From assembly GCA_026225945.1 (NCBI GenBank), contig JAMJFZ010000818.1, positions 6,058,501 through 6,122,500 of the forward strand: DNA of 64,000 nt, written 5' to 3'. Below the pieces are notes generated by a model. That model was given only the letters and a program-made list of their open reading frames with translations, made no database searches and had not been told where the DNA came from. The DNA is from Cricetomys ansorgei (Eukaryota > Chordata > Mammalia > Rodentia > Nesomyidae). Positions 1 through 10,899 of the stretch are shown here, piece by piece (positions within the stretch are counted from its first letter, which is position 1; each line of letters begins with the position of its first letter). The position numbers were made by a program, and so were the translations under genes.

Positions 1-159
1 TTTCTTTCTCTCCAACTACCCGGAGATAAATCGTGCTTCATACATTTGCCTTACAGGAGCGGGGCACTTATTCTGAGTGGAGAGTGGACCCTATCCTCCC
101 CCAGAGGAAGCAGCACCTCCTTTGAAAGCCGAATTCTTTATTTTTATTTTTAATTGCGA

Positions 160-350
160 AAGCTTGGCTGTTAAGAGCACTTGCTGCTTTTGCAGAGGAC
201 TGGAGTGAAGTTCCCAGCACCCTATCAGGTAGCCCACAACCACCTGTAACTCCAGGTCCAGGGACTCCAACACCCTCTTCTAGCCAACATGGGCATCCAC
301 ACACATGTGGCATACATACGCCCACATATGTACATAAGTTAAAAAAAACA
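160..350 (+). mobile_element. B3/B2-type SINE
   Basis: tRNA-derived head (GTTAAGAGCACTTGCTGC) followed by the AGAGGACTGGAGTGAAGTTC region standing for the B-box, then the B3 body with ACTCCAGGTCCAGGGACTC and CCTCTTCTAG, and an A-rich end. The first bases of the head are degraded. Family named from memory of the consensus. Confidence 0.75.
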
Positions 351-509
351 ACCCTAAAGGGCTGGAGAGACTCATCAGTTAAATGGCTGGGAAACGACAC
401 CATATCTATACTCTTTCGCGTATCAATTCTCTTAGCCCATCTGATAATTTCTAATCTCTTCAGACACATCTAGTTTTGTGTCCCTGGTGGTAGACCACCT
501 TGAATTATC

Positions 510-640
510 TCAGTTTAGTTGGTTAACACGAGATCTCAATCTATAGCCCAGACCACCCTCAAACTGGTGATTCTCCTGCCTCCACTTCCTGGGTGCTAGA
601 GTTAAAGATACCCACACCAGGCCTGGTTTACATGGTACTG
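510..640 (-). mobile_element. Old B1-like SINE, antisense
   Basis: Reads as a diverged reverse B1/proto-B1: a T-rich start, ATAGCCCAGACCACCCTCAAAC, CTCCTGCCTCCACTTCCTGG and GTGCTAGAGTTAAAGATACC all match the B1 antisense order. High divergence suggests an old copy. Confidence 0.55.
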
Positions 641-814
641 GAGTCAGACCTAAGTCTCCATGCGTGCTTGCTTTGGTGTACTTAGGTTTCAGTCAGTCAC
701 AGGATTGGAGCAGTGTGACATCTGCCCATATGTTTCAAGGAGAGCATCATTTAATGAACCTTTGTTCGTGGAGGAAGTGACATTTTATGATAAAAAAATA
801 GCAAGAATAACAAC

Positions 815-935
815 TGGCCAGTGTGATGATGCCTGTAATCCCAGCACTGGGGAGGTTGAGGCAGAAAGAAATATTGAGGTCAAAGCTACTGGGGCTACAT
901 AGTGAATTTGAGGACTTCAGCTACAAAATGCGATC
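815..935 (+). mobile_element. B1-like SINE, sense
   Basis: GCCTGTAATCCCAGCACTGG, GAGGTTGAGGCAGAAAG and GGGGCTACATAGTGAATTTG follow the sense B1 order. Its 3' end passes directly into the GGAA tract, suggesting the microsatellite grew from the SINE tail. Confidence 0.65.
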
Positions 936-940
936 TTTTC

Positions 941-1075
941 TTGAAGGAAGCAAGGAAGGAAAGAAGGAAGGAAGGAAGGAAGGAAGGAAGGAAGGAAGGA
1001 AGGAAGAAAGGAAGGAAGGAAAGAAGGAAGGGAGGGAGGAAGGAAAGCAGGCAGGAAGCAAGGAAGCCAGGAAGC
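941..1075 (+). repeat. (GGAA)n microsatellite
   Basis: An almost pure purine tract of GGAA units with AAGGAAGGAAAG and GGAAGCAAGGAAGC variants. (GGAA)n tracts can bind ETS factors, but nothing here shows use. The Lys/Glu/Gly-rich open frames across it are artefacts of the repeat. Confidence 0.9.
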
Positions 1076-1247
1076 TGGTTTACAACTATAATCCTAGCAC
1101 CTGGAGCATATGAAGAGAGGATCTAAAGATTGAGGTTAGCCTGAGCTACATAGCAAGTTTAGGCTAGCCTGGGCTGAGGAGTGAGATTCTCTCTCTCTCT
1201 CTCTCTCTCTCCTTACAAACACACACACACACACACACACACACAGC
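1075..1247 (+). mobile_element. B1-like SINE with (CT)n(CA)n tail
   Basis: ACTATAATCCTAGCACCTGG, TTGAGGTTAGCCTGAGCTAC and GCTAGCCTGGGCTGAGGAG give the sense B1 order. The tail is a compound (CT)n then (CA)n tract at 1188-1246. Confidence 0.6.
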
Positions 1248-1255
1248 ACTAAAAT

Positions 1256-1600
1256 AGGGCTGGAGAGATGGCTCGTCAATCATCAGTGTTTAAGGGACCA
1301 TGGCATACAGCTTTGAGGACTAGATCCCAGCATCCATTTAACACACCTGCTGTCCCCCACACGCTAATTACCCCAGCTCCATGGAGTGGAGGATGGAGAC
1401 ACGAAGATCCCTGGGGCTTGCTGGCTTCTAGCATAGCCGAGAAAAGACAAGCCCTAGGTTTAGAGAGATCCTGCCCCAGAGGAATGGGGGACAATGGTGG
1501 ATCAGGACACAGGACACCCTTTCCTAGCCCCCATGCTCATACACAGTGGCACTCACCTACACACACGCGTATGCACACACTCACATAGATACATAAATGA
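1256..1600 (+). mobile_element. RSINE1/B4-like SINE
   Basis: Begins GGGCTGGAGAGATGGCTC, the head of tRNA-derived rodent SINEs. The body carries GATGGAGACACGAAGATCC and CTGGGGCTTGCTGG, the RSINE1 middle, and ends in an ACACAC/CATACAC-rich stretch then an ATA-rich tail. Confidence 0.6.
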
Positions 1601-1699
1601 ATAAATCATGAATAATAATAATAATTAATGATAATAATAATAACAAAATTGTCCAATTTTTTATGAGTTGGCAGGCATAAAGATCAATTTAGTTTCCCC

Positions 1700-1904
1700 A
1701 TTTAAAAATATTTTATTTATTTTTATGTACATTGGTGATTTGCATATATATATATATGTATATATATATGTATGAGGGTGTCTGACCCCCTGTAACAGGA
1801 GTTATAGGCAGTTATAAGCTGCCATGTGGGTGGAAGGAATTGAACCCGGGTCCTCTGGAAGAGCAGCCAGGGTTATTATCCACTGGGCCATCTTTCTAGC
1901 CCGG
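1700..1904 (-). mobile_element. B2/B3-type SINE, antisense
   Basis: On the plus strand it runs ATTTATTTTTATGTACATTG, a (TA)n patch, GCTGCCATGTGGGTGG, GAATTGAACCCGGGTCCTCT (reverse B-box) and GGGCCATCTTTCTAGCCC (reverse head). Complete structure, so the orientation is secure. Confidence 0.8.
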
Positions 1905-2624
1905 TTTCACTCATTTCTCGCACCTCTGAAGTTGTAGGTGCTTTCCCAGTCTAAGCAGTAACCTCAACGCTCTTGTCCCAGTGACCCAAGGCTTGAGGGG
2001 GGATGTTTTCCTGACAGACTGTTGTCCCTCCTTCTCATGCATCTTCCCGTGACTCAGGATTTAATCTCTTTCCGGAGGAAACCCGTTCATGTTGAGTAAT
2101 TTGAATACCCCAAGTGACTACACAATGCATCATGGTACCACTCTGGGGCCAGGCTGTCACTTGGAGCATCTGTTATAGGGCGTCTTGACCCTGTTGGGGT
2201 CAGGGATAAGATGCCGAAAAAGGAAGAGGCTTCATCCATCACGCCGTTCACTGGTGCTACGGTTCTCACTCTTGCTTATGCGCACAGTGGAAGCGGGAAA
2301 GGAGGGTACCGAGGGAAGGAGGGGCCGTTACTCTAGCTCTGTTTCTGCACCTGGAAAAGCAGGTGTCCCAATAATTGCCACCTAACAAGCTACCCCATCC
2401 TTAGCAGCCTCCAGCGACAGCCATCTGTTTGGTCTCACGGTGTCGTGGGCTTCTATTTGGGTTGGGCTCAGCTGAATCCTTCTGGCTCCTTGTGACTTTG
2501 ACCGAGATGCGCAGCGTACAGCTTGGCTCACAGGCAAGCTGATCGGCGAGGTTCAACAAGTCTTCTGTCATGTAGCTGGAGCTTCGTAGGTAAAGAGGGA
2601 AGGGGAGGGCTATTAAGTAGAGTG
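1905..2624. other. Unassigned sequence
   Basis: No repeat family, RNA gene or convincing exon was recognised over about 720 bases. Open frames are short and lack coding character. Confidence 0.5.
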
Positions 2625-2850
2625 CACTATAACATCTACCACCATCATTACTTCACTTCCTCAACCATCATCACAGTTATCACCTCCATCACGACAACCA
2701 ATCATAATCCCCGACGCGGTCACTACTATCTCCATTATCATCCCTACCACTACCACGGCTACCATCACCATCCTTTATCACCACCTCTGCCTTTTCTACT
2801 GTCCCTATTGGCATCACCAACATGACCCCCACCACCACGATGCACACGTG
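2625..2850. repeat. Degenerate (ATC/ACC)n trinucleotide-rich tract
   Basis: Interspersed CACC, CATCA, CTACCAC and CCACCACC words give an imperfect trinucleotide repeat. The His/Thr/Tyr-rich frame across it follows from this composition and is not evidence of a gene. Confidence 0.6.
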
Positions 2851-3054
2851 GCCTCTCAAGTATGATTGTCTCAGGATGTCAGACCATTGTTGTGGCAGCT
2901 CAGGAGACTAGGGACAGTGCTCAAGAGGCAGCTTCAAAAGTTACCTGTACCGCTTTTCCATAAGTCATTTGCTAAAGTAGCCACAGGCTAGCCCAGATTC
3001 AAGGGAAAGGAAACAGATGGCACTCCCGGATGAAAGGTCTAAGACTCCATAGTT

Positions 3055-3440
3055 CAGGCTGGGAAGGTGCCTCGGTGGATAAAATGCTTACCATACGAAT
3101 ATGAGGCTCAGAGTCTGGATCCCCAGAATCCCATGCAAAAGTTGTAGAGGCTCAGCTGCTGCTTGTCATCCCAGCACTCATGAGGCAGAGGCCGGCTATC
3201 TCCCAGGAAAAGCTGGCTTGCCAGACTAGCCAAATAAGTGAGCTCTGGGTTCAGCCAGAGACCCTGTGTCAGTAAACGAAATGGAAAGTGATCAAACACA
3301 AACAAATAAACAAAGCAAAAAAAAACACCTAGAATCAACTTCGGGCCTCCATGTGCATGCACACACATGTGCACACATACATGTGCACATACACCATGCA
3401 CACACTTGTGCCCTACTCATGTGAGCATACATACACACAC
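3055..3440 (+). mobile_element. RSINE1-type SINE
   Basis: Head GGCTGGGAAGGTGCCTCGG with GGATAAAATGCTTACC, then TGTCATCCCAGCACTCATG, GCTGGCTTGCCAGACTAGCC, GTGAGCTCTGGGTTCAGCC, GAGACCCTGTGTCAG, and a GGGCCTCCATGTGCATGC tail entering a CA-rich run. Near full length in RSINE1 order. Confidence 0.8.
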
Positions 3441-3469
3441 ATACATACCACACATGCATACATAGAAGG

Positions 3470-3512
3470 AAGAGAAGGAGGAGGAGGAGGCGGAGGAGGA
3501 GGAGGAGAACGA
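3470..3512 (+). repeat. (GGA)n microsatellite
   Basis: Purine tract of GGA/GGC triplets flanked by AGAGAAGGAG. Short and slightly interrupted. Confidence 0.8.
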
Positions 3513-3654
3513 GTTATCTGAACATACCACAGCAATGAAGAAGTCATCCACAGTCTCTGGGAAGTTGGTTGTGTGGAGACTGTTGTGACCCCAACCTGAG
3601 GTATACTGTTAAAGTGTAGAGAGAAAGTCTAGCAAACATGCACATTTAAAAGTA

Positions 3655-3860
3655 AGTAAAGACAGCTGATCAGCGAGCTAAGGGCCAACGAGAGACTCTG
3701 CCTCAAAAAATAAAGGGGAGCGTGGTTAAGGGAAACACCCAAATTGGCCTCTGACCTCCACATGTATGTGCAAACATGCACATGTACCTGTACTCATATA
3801 CCCAAATGAACATATACCACACATCACATATAAAAACACATAAATAATAAGTATAAAAAA
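3655..3860 (+). mobile_element. RSINE1-type SINE, 3' part
   Basis: Contains CTGATCAGCGAGCTAAGG, GAGAGACTCTGCCTCAAAA, the linker AAGGGGAGCGTGGTTAAGG and CCTCTGACCTCCACATGTA, the end of RSINE1. The tRNA head is missing or unrecognisable. Confidence 0.6.
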
Positions 3861-3934
3861 TAAAATGGAACACACTATTTACCTAAACTTGTGATGTCCT
3901 GCAGAAAACAACACTCGAGTTTTTACTGGAGTTT

Positions 3935-4091
3935 TACTGGAGAGATGGCTCTTGGTTAAAAGCAAATATGGCTTTTTGGAGGACTGACATTCATCCACAG
4001 CACCTGTGTCAAGCAACTCCCAACTATGTGTAACTTCAGCTTCAGAAAATCTAACGCCCTCTTCTGGCTTCCAGGGCACCTGCACTCACAT

Positions 4092-4139
<48 letters not shown>

Positions 4140-4150
4140 ATACACGCAAT
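3935..4150 (+). mobile_element. B3-type SINE with (CA)n tail
   Basis: CTGGAGAGATGGCTCTTGG head, CATCCACAGCACCTGTGTC, CAACTCCCAACTATGTGTAA, CGCCCTCTTCTGGCTTCC, then a (CA)n run at 4093-4146. B3 order is complete. Confidence 0.8.
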
Positions 4151-4256
4151 ACATCTCTGAAACAATTTTTATCAACTGTGCATGAGGATCTGATTGAATG
4201 TGTTTTTAAGTCCTGTGCGTTTGCTGGTAGCAGAAACCAAGAAACAGTCCATCCTA

Positions 4257-5235
4257 AACCATAACTTTATTTTTTATTTTTTGTTTTCTTTTGTCTTCAT
4301 TTCTTTCTCCTTTTTTTCCTTCTCTAATACAATACATCTGACCCCTGCCTGCCCTCCTTCCACTCCTCCCAGTTCCCCTCACTCCCCCTGGGGATCCACC
4401 TCAACTTCTCCTCAGAAAAGGTTACTAATGGAACAGGGCATAACAAGATGGAACAAGGCTGACCATGAGCCCCTACATCAAGGCAGAAGGAGACAACCCA
4501 GCATGGGGAGAAGAGTCCCAAGGGCAAATGAGTCAGAGACACCCCCCCACTTCAACTTTTAGGAGTTCTATCAAAACACCAAGCCAGATAACCTTAAGAT
4601 ATAAGTAGAGGATCTAGCACAGGCCCATGCAGGCTCCATGTCTGCTGCTTCAGTCTCTGTGAGCCCCTATGATTTCTTGTATGTTGACTCCATGGGCCAT
4701 GGAGTTCTCCTGGTGTCCTCAACCCCTCTGGTCCCCACAATCCCTCCTTCCCTCTTCTGGGTTCCTGGAGCTCCGCCCAATGTTTGGCCATGGGCCTCTG
4801 CATCTGCTCCCCTCAGCTGCCAGGGAAAGCCTCTCTGATGGCAATTGGGCTAGGCACAAATCTATGTGCATAGCAGAATATCGTTTGGAATCATCTCTGC
4901 CATATCTGGTCTCTGGTTCCTGGCCAGCCCCTCCTGGCTCCCTCCCTTAGCGTGGGATTCTGTCCCTCCATTGCTCCAGAAGATCCGGCAGGCAGACAGA
5001 TTATAGGTCAAAGATTTTGTGGCTGGGTTAGTGTCCCTGCCCCACCACTGGAAGCCTTGCCTGGTTACAGAAGATGGCCTGTTCAGGCTCACCATCTCCC
5101 ATCACGAGAAGTCCTCACTAGGGTCACCTTCGTAGATTCTAGGGTTTCCACTGCACTAGGTCTCCAGATCGCCCCCTAAATGTTCCTCAGTTCTGGTCAT
5201 CTCTCCCTTTGTCTTCTCCTACCACCCCTCTCCTT
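4257..5235 (-). mobile_element. L1 Lx-type 3' UTR, antisense
   Basis: T-rich start (reverse poly-A side), then blocks remembered from muroid Lx 3' UTRs: GGTTCCTGGAGCTCCGCCC, GGGCCTCTGCATCTGCTCC, AGCCTCTCTGATGGCAATTG, GCATAGCAGAATATCGTTTG, GTGTCCCTGCCCCACCACTG, GCCTTGCCTGGTTACAGAAG and CACTAGGGTCACCTTCGTAG. Strong support for a muroid rodent. No ORF2 coding is seen joined to it. Confidence 0.8.
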
Positions 5236-5601
5236 CCTCCACCTAATTTCCCTTGTTCATATTATAACTTTATTTTTTCTTGTTTCTTTAATAACTTTAT
5301 GAGGAAATAAAACATTATAAGTGAAAATGAAGTCAGCTTCAGTCCCAACTCTGGTCCCATCATTTCTCAGCCTTTCCCAGAGGCAGTTAACTCCCATCAT
5401 AAATTTGGTATAATTCATTAAAGTCTTGTTTTTTTCCACCACATATATGTGTGATCATAAATAATGGGAGGTATTATTATGTGCATTTAAAATTTTTGCA
5501 AATGGCAGCATATTTTCTGGATTATTCTGAAACATTTGTTTTGTTAGATTGATTCATTCTGACAACATAGAGATGTAAACATATTTTAAAATCAGGGTCA
5601 G

Positions 5602-5805
5602 GGCTAGAGAGACAGCCTAGGAGTTAAAAGAACTTGCTGCTCATGCAGAGGACCTGAGTTCTGTTCCAGCATCCATATTGGGTGTCTCACAATTACCTCT
5701 AACTTCAATTCCAAGGAATCTGATGCCCTCTTCTGGCCTCCATGGGCGCCTGCACTCATGTGCATATACCCATACATAGACACCCACATGTGCATATAAT
5801 GAAAA
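5602..5805 (+). mobile_element. B3-type SINE inserted in L1M
   Basis: GGGCTAGAGAGACAGCC head, AGAACTTGCTGCTCATGCAG, GAGGACCTGAGTTCTGTTCC (B-box region), TGATGCCCTCTTCTGGCC and GCGCCTGCACTCATGTGCAT. Near full length. Confidence 0.85.
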
Positions 5806-5807
5806 AT

Positions 5808-5930
5808 ATTTTTTTGAAATGTAAGAAGTGGGGTCTTACTATATAGCTCAACTGGCCTGAACCCATGATCGTTCAGTCTCTGCTGAGATTATAGCTGTGC
5901 GCCATGCACCTAGCTCAGACTAATTTTAAA
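5808..5930 (-). mobile_element. Old B1-like SINE, antisense
   Basis: GGGGTCTTACTATATAGCTC, TGGCCTGAACCCATGATCG and GAGATTATAGCTGTGCGCC are a diverged reverse B1. Confidence 0.55.
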
Positions 5931-6649
5931 ACTGTCTTCCAATCATATCTAGATACTATGGTTCATTCATCTCCTCGAGTACTGAGGACTTCCATTCCTC
6001 CCAAATTCTTAAGCAAACTGTTAGACTAGTCATGTGCACAGGTGCTGGGGTTTCTCTAGAGCCTGTACCTGGATAAGAAATTGCTATTCTCATTTTCCAC
6101 TTTATTGCATACTGGTAAAGTTTTCTCCAAAGCAGATGCAACAATTTATAATCCGCCAGCAATTCATGACAAGGGCTCCTTGGGGTTTCTCTACATCTCC
6201 ACAGACTGATACTGTTTATCTTTTTACACAGTTGTTTTATTAACCCGACTGGTATAAAATATCTAATCCTGTTTTAATATTTATTTTTCAGATTACTACT
6301 AAGGTCAATCATTTCTTTCAAGTATTAGCTGTTAATGCATCTTCCTATGTTGGATTCTTTGTTCATTTCTTCATTTGGGGAAAGCAAATGTTTTCCCATT
6401 TGTTTCCAGAATATCTTTACATGCTCAGGGTACCAGTTTTTTTTTTTACAAGCATCTTCTCTCAGAGTGTGTGTTTTGCATACCTCTACTCAGTCTGACG
6501 CTTATTTGACCTTGTTCCTACTCCCTGGTAGTACAGAAAGGTCATATTTCTTATTCTGTTATGTGATATTACGGTCTGTTCCCCAGAAATCCTTCTCTAC
6601 CAATTAGGTAACATACATATCTCCTATGTATTGTTCTATACTTTCTGTA

Positions 6650-6990
6650 TTCATTGCTTTCCTCACCATAGAAAAAAACAGTATGACAAAAACAGCTTTG
6701 GGAAGGTGGAGATAATTGGTAGGGTGGCAGGAGCAGGAGGCGGCTGGTCACATCGTATCCACAGACAGGAAGCAGAAACATGGATGCTGGTGCTCAGCTC
6801 ACTTCCTCCTTTTTACTCCCTGTAGGACCTGAGTCCATGGAATGGGGAAACATGCATTCAGGGTGGTTTCTTCCCACTGAGTAAATTAAACCTCTCTGGA
6901 AACACTCTCAAAGATTTACCCAGAACCGTGTTTCCACAATCAGACTAAACCCAGTCAGGTTGACCATGAAGATTAACCACAATATGTTTA
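6650..6990 (-). mobile_element. MaLR/ERVL-like solo LTR, antisense
   Basis: Ends in CCAGTCAGGTTGACCATGAAG and GATTAACCACA, the reverse of the TGTGATGGTTAAT...GTCAACTTGACA start of this rodent LTR family. Non-coding. Several related copies occur in the window. Confidence 0.6.
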
Positions 6991-7479
6991 AAAAATTCTT
7001 CTCATATTTAGTTTTTAAACCCCTAATGGGTTTAATGGAGAATGGTCTGAAATGTTTATTTTGGTTTTCCTGTGTAGAAAGTCATAAGCCCTTACATTTT
7101 TACCCAATGTACTCAGTAATCTTTCTCCATTGATTTTGTTTTGATCAACAAATGGTGGAATGATTCTCTGTGAGTTCTAGATCAGCCAGGGGTGACAGAG
7201 GAAGACCCTTCTCATATAATCAAATAGCACACATTATTTTAGACAGATCAACGTATAAGTCAATGGAAAGTTGTTTTAAAAATAAGTGAGTGGTGGGGAG
7301 TTTTTCTGCTTTGGTGTTTTGTTTTGTATTTGAAACAATATTTCACCATGTATCCCTGGCTAGCCTGGAACACTCTATGTAGACCAGGTTGGACCAGAAC
7401 TCTCAGAGAATCACCTGCCTCTAAAATAAGTAGTTAGTGTAATTGATCTCACTGATTTTCCAATATCTCAACATCTGCC

Positions 7480-8345
7480 TGGCGCAGCCTTTCATTCCTG
7501 TGATGATCCAGGGTTCTTCTTGCTACTGTATTTGCATATTGCTAGATTCAATTTGTTAGTGTTTTGGTGAAGATTTCTACACCTGTCTGTTTGGGGTGTT
7601 ACTTTTCTGATGTTGTCTTTTCTGGTTTTCCTATCAGTGTAATGACAGGCTCATAAAATGATTCTGGAATTGTTCCTTCTGCTTCTACAGCCTGGAAGAG
7701 GCTGTTCAGAATTGATGTTATTTCTTCTTTGAGTAGATGGTAGGGTCCATCAGTGACCTCTACGAGCTAGAAGCTTTCTTTATTTTCTTCTTTGTCTTAG
7801 GTGAACTTTACTGTTTTGTGAGTTTTTCATTTGTATTTTAGGACTAGTCCCCATACACAGGAAAATTTGAATATATAAGAGTTTCTTTTATTTTTGTGGA
7901 TGTTGTTTGGATTTTTTAAAATAGTTTCTTGGCAGGGTGGGGGACCTGGTCTCATTCTGTTGTCCAAGCTGCCTGGGTGCTTGGAGTTCTTGGTTTGCTG
8001 AGATAGGGTACTTGCTATGTGGTCCAGGCTGACCTCAAATTTGTGATCCTCCTGCCTCAGCCTCCTGTGTGCTACAACTGCAGGTGTGAGTCACTACACC
8101 CACCTCAGTCGTGTTTCATATTGTCTTATAACTCTCTGAATTCTGAGGGTCCACAGAGTCGTGTTCTCTTTCACTCCTGATATTACTCATTTGTACCTTG
8201 TCTGCTTTATGATTTTTACCCAGATAACTCTTTGGTAGAAACTTACCAACTTTATTGATCTTTATAAAAACGAACATAGGAGTTTAACTTTGTATTTCAG
8301 TTTCATTTGATTTCTATTCTTTATTATTATGCTTCTCTTTAAGTC
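7480..8345 (-). mobile_element. L1 ORF2 relic, antisense, interrupted
   Basis: TGGTTTTCCTATCAGTGTAA, GACAGGCTCATAAAATGATT, GATGTTATTTCTTCTTTGAG and TTACCAACTTTATTGATCTT match reverse L1 ORF2 order. The frame is broken and a B1-like element sits inside it. It encodes nothing functional. Confidence 0.7.
7940..8115 (-). mobile_element. B1-like SINE, antisense, inside L1
   Basis: GAGATAGGGTACTTGCTATG, TGGTCCAGGCTGACCTCAAA, CTCCTGCCTCAGCCTCCTGT and GTGCTACAACTGCAGGTGTG follow reverse B1. A second partial motif at 7930-7985 hints at a dimer. Confidence 0.6.
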
Positions 8346-8355
8346 TTCCTTTTTA

Positions 8356-8360
8356 TGAAT

Positions 8361-8405
<45 letters not shown>

Positions 8406-8573
8406 CAACTTGTGTGCAGTGCCCTGTGGAGGCCAGGAGGGGGAGCCAGATGACACCCCTGAAACTGGAATCCAGCCCATTGTGAGCTGCTGAACATAGT
8501 GGCCGGAAACCAAAGTCGGGTCCTCTACAACAGCAGCAAGCTCTTAACCTCTGAGTCGTCTCTCCAGCCCTGA
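8356..8573 (-). mobile_element. B3-type SINE with (GT)n, antisense
   Basis: (GT)n at 8363-8402, GCCCTGTGGAGGCCAGGAGG, then AAGTCGGGTCCTCTACAACA (reverse B-box), AGCTCTTAACCTCTGAGTCG and TCTCTCCAGCCC (reverse head). Complete. Confidence 0.8.
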
Positions 8574-8969
8574 TAGTTTGTTCTCCTCCTATGCCAGCAT
8601 CAAGTTTACTTTTACTCTTATTCATTTTCTTTCTTTTGTTGTATTTACTTATTTTGGCGATGTTGCTGGCTTTTTAAAAATTTGCTTGTTTTGTTTTTTG
8701 AGAAGGGTTTTACTCTGCAGCCCCGGTCTGGATACACAGCGGCCCTCCTCTGCGTCAACTGCAGATACCCTGTGATTAGACTCCTTCCACCATCTTCTCC
8801 ACCTTGCTGACTGCACTCCCCTCAAATCAGAGGTAAGATAAACCCTTCATCCTTTAAGTTGCCGCTGTCAACAATGATTTTAAACGGGACTAATACAAAT
8901 TGTTTTGGTACTGCCATGATAGAGTTGAGTGGTTACTAAAATAGTTACTACTTGGTTCTTTTTAAAAAA

Positions 8970-8970
8970 T

Positions 8971-9014
<44 letters not shown>
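8970..9014 (+). repeat. (CT)n microsatellite
   Basis: About 20 uninterrupted CT units, followed by GTGAGAGAGGGGAGGGGAGA. It lies at the 3' end of the antisense SINE that follows. Confidence 0.9.
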
Positions 9015-9016
<2 letters not shown>

Positions 9017-9029
9017 AGAGAGGGGAGGG

Positions 9030-9305
9030 GAGAGAGTCTTCATGACATGACGCACATTGGAGATCAGAGGACAGCCACGAGCATTGGTTCTCACTCTACG
9101 CCTTTTAAGAACAGGGTTTCTGCTGTTTGTTCCAGGTTAGCTGACCCGGGAGTTTCTGGGGACACTCCCACTGCATCATAAGAGTGCTGGGATCACAGAT
9201 AAGTGCTACCATGCCTGGCTTTAAGTGGGTTCTGGTGATCCAAGCTCGGGTCCTTATGCTTGTGTGGCAAATGCTTGATCCTCACACAGCCATCTTCCCA
9301 ACCTC
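9030..9305 (-). mobile_element. RSINE1-type SINE, antisense
   Basis: AGAGTGCTGGGATCACAGAT, AAGTGCTACCATGCCTGGC, GTGGGTTCTGGTGATCCAAG, CTCGGGTCCTTATGCTTGTG and CACACAGCCATCTTCCCAAC give the reverse RSINE1 order through to the reverse A-box region. Confidence 0.7.
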
Positions 9306-9499
9306 CTTTTCATCCGTAAGAAAACGTTCCAGAAACCCGCAATCCCAGCTCTTGGGAAGTAGAAGGAAGATTCTGAGCCTGAGGTTGCTCTGGTCTACAC
9401 AGCAGCAAGATTCTCTTAAACAAAAACAAAAATCCCAAACCCCAAATCCAAACAAACACAAGAAATGCAAAAACATTCTAGAAGATTTAGACTTCACAT

Positions 9500-9640
9500 C
9501 TGTTCCCCCCCTTGAGTAAGTCACCCATCCTCTCTGTGATTTGGCAGCGCAGTCTAGTTTGAAAGCTCATCTCTGTGGCTGGAAACCAGCTGGTGCTCAA
9601 TAAATACTTGAATAACAGAGCCAGAGAGTGAATGGATATT
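9500..9640 (+). mobile_element. MIR relic, sense
   Basis: TTGAGTAAGTCACCCATCCT and CTCTGTGATTTGG match the MIR core, and TGGTGCTCAATAAATACTTG is the MIR 3' end. The middle is deleted. An ancient mammalian element. Confidence 0.65.
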
Positions 9641-9879
9641 TGGCAAGGTGGTACCTTCCAGCAAGGAATCTGAAAATGCATGTAGACTGCGGGGTGGGGA
9701 CTCTGCAATGTCCACCCCCACCCCCGTCTCACCCCAGGGTCCGGGGCACCGTGCTCTGTGTAGCAAACCCTCAAGTGTCTGCTGGGCTGATTGAACATGC
9801 ACACATTTTATTTGCTAAACACTGGACAGATGTTTTTCCCCCTCAGGCTGCATCTTAGCAACCAACCAGGGAAGATGGA

Positions 9880-10235
9880 GGGACGAGGTGGTTTTCTTGT
9901 GGTCATCTTGTCTGGAGAGACAGATGTCCTTATGAACAGAAATGTTCCTGTCTTGGAATGGTGTGGATAAGAACAGCAGTGTGGGCAGCATGCGCCATCA
10001 GCTAAACCATCATGTGCCCTTCAGACGCTGGCCATGTTTTTACTATGCTATCCTAACAGCACACACTGTCCTTGTTCTTGACAACCCATAATACTCACCC
10101 AGCACCCACCCAAGAATTCCAAATGCTTAAATGATTGGCCTGTGGGTATCAAGACAAGAGTACCATCACGTTAGGCATGGTGCATCTACTGTGGGAAAGG
10201 GGTAGTCCCTTTTTCTCCTTCTTCCTCCTCACCCA
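9880..10235. other. Unassigned sequence
   Basis: No recognised repeat, RNA gene or exon. Confidence 0.5.
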
Positions 10236-10239
10236 CCAA

Positions 10240-10465
10240 GAGCAGTATCCAGTGGGCTGAAGAGGAGGCTGTCAGTTGAGTCCAGCATGAATGAGCTTCC
10301 GTCTCCAGCACCATATAAACAAGCTGTGGAGGCACAAGCCTGTAATCCCAGTGCCGGGGAGCTGAAAGTAGGAAAATCAGGAGTTCAAGGTCACCCTCAG
10401 CCACACAAAGACATGCAGGGTTGGAGGTCATTTTGAGATATGTGCAGCTCTGCCTTTAAAAATGA
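10240..10465 (+). mobile_element. B4-type (tRNA+B1) SINE
   Basis: A degraded tRNA head (AGTGGGCTGAAGAGGAGGC) is followed by the B1-like half: GGAGGCACAAGCCTGTAATC, CCAGTGCCGGGGAGCTG and TCAGGAGTTCAAGGTCACCC. Confidence 0.6.
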
Positions 10466-10474
10466 AACAAAAAG

Positions 10475-10560
10475 AGCAAGGTCCAATGTCACCTCCTCCC
10501 AGGAAGTCTTTCCACACTCGGGATGGAACTACTAAAGGCATCTGAATAACTGCCAGACGT
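10475..10560 (+). mobile_element. Possible L2 relic
   Basis: CAATGTCACCTCCTCCCAGG and AAGTCTTTCCACACTCG resemble the L2 3' region. Short and diverged, so tentative. Confidence 0.35.
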
Positions 10561-10634
10561 GTGACCCATCTTCCAAAGCTATGTGAAAGCCTGTCTCTAC
10601 TAATTAACAGTCAAAGGGCAAGATCATGGGGCCA

Positions 10635-10636
<2 letters not shown>

Positions 10637-10670
<34 letters not shown>

Positions 10671-10880
10671 CCATGCCCACATGTGGAGATTAGGAGACAA
10701 CCTGCATGAGTTTGTGCTCTCAGTAGAAAACGAGAGATCCTGTCTCAAATAAAGTGGAAATCAAGAATGGATACCTGATGTCCTCTGGCCTCCGCACGTG
10801 GGCTATGCCACACACAGGCACATTTCTATGCACAGGTGTGTACAAACACACAGGCACACCATCCACACACAAGAAAGATA
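10637..10880 (+). mobile_element. (GT)n plus RSINE1-like tail
   Basis: (GT)n at 10637-10669, then AACGAGAGATCCTGTCTC, GATGTCCTCTGGCCTCCGC and a CACACAGGCACA-rich end: the 3' part of an RSINE1-like element next to an independent microsatellite. Confidence 0.55.
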
Positions 10881-10899
10881 AAAGAAGCACCTAGGACAG

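Larger units (their letters stand above)
5240..6560 (-). mobile_element. L1M-type 3' UTR relic, antisense, interrupted
   Basis: Diverged copy of old mammalian L1 3' UTR read backwards: TAAAGTTTTCTCCAAAGCAG, CCGCCAGCAATTCATGAC, GGGTTTCTCTACATCTCC and GTATTAGCTGTTAATGCATC fall in the expected order. A B3 and a B1-like insertion split it at 5602-5930, so it predates them. Confidence 0.65.

Noticed and set aside
4257..5235. Several 60-120 codon open frames in a GC-richer block
   Set aside because: The block matches the L1 Lx 3' UTR antisense, which is non-coding.
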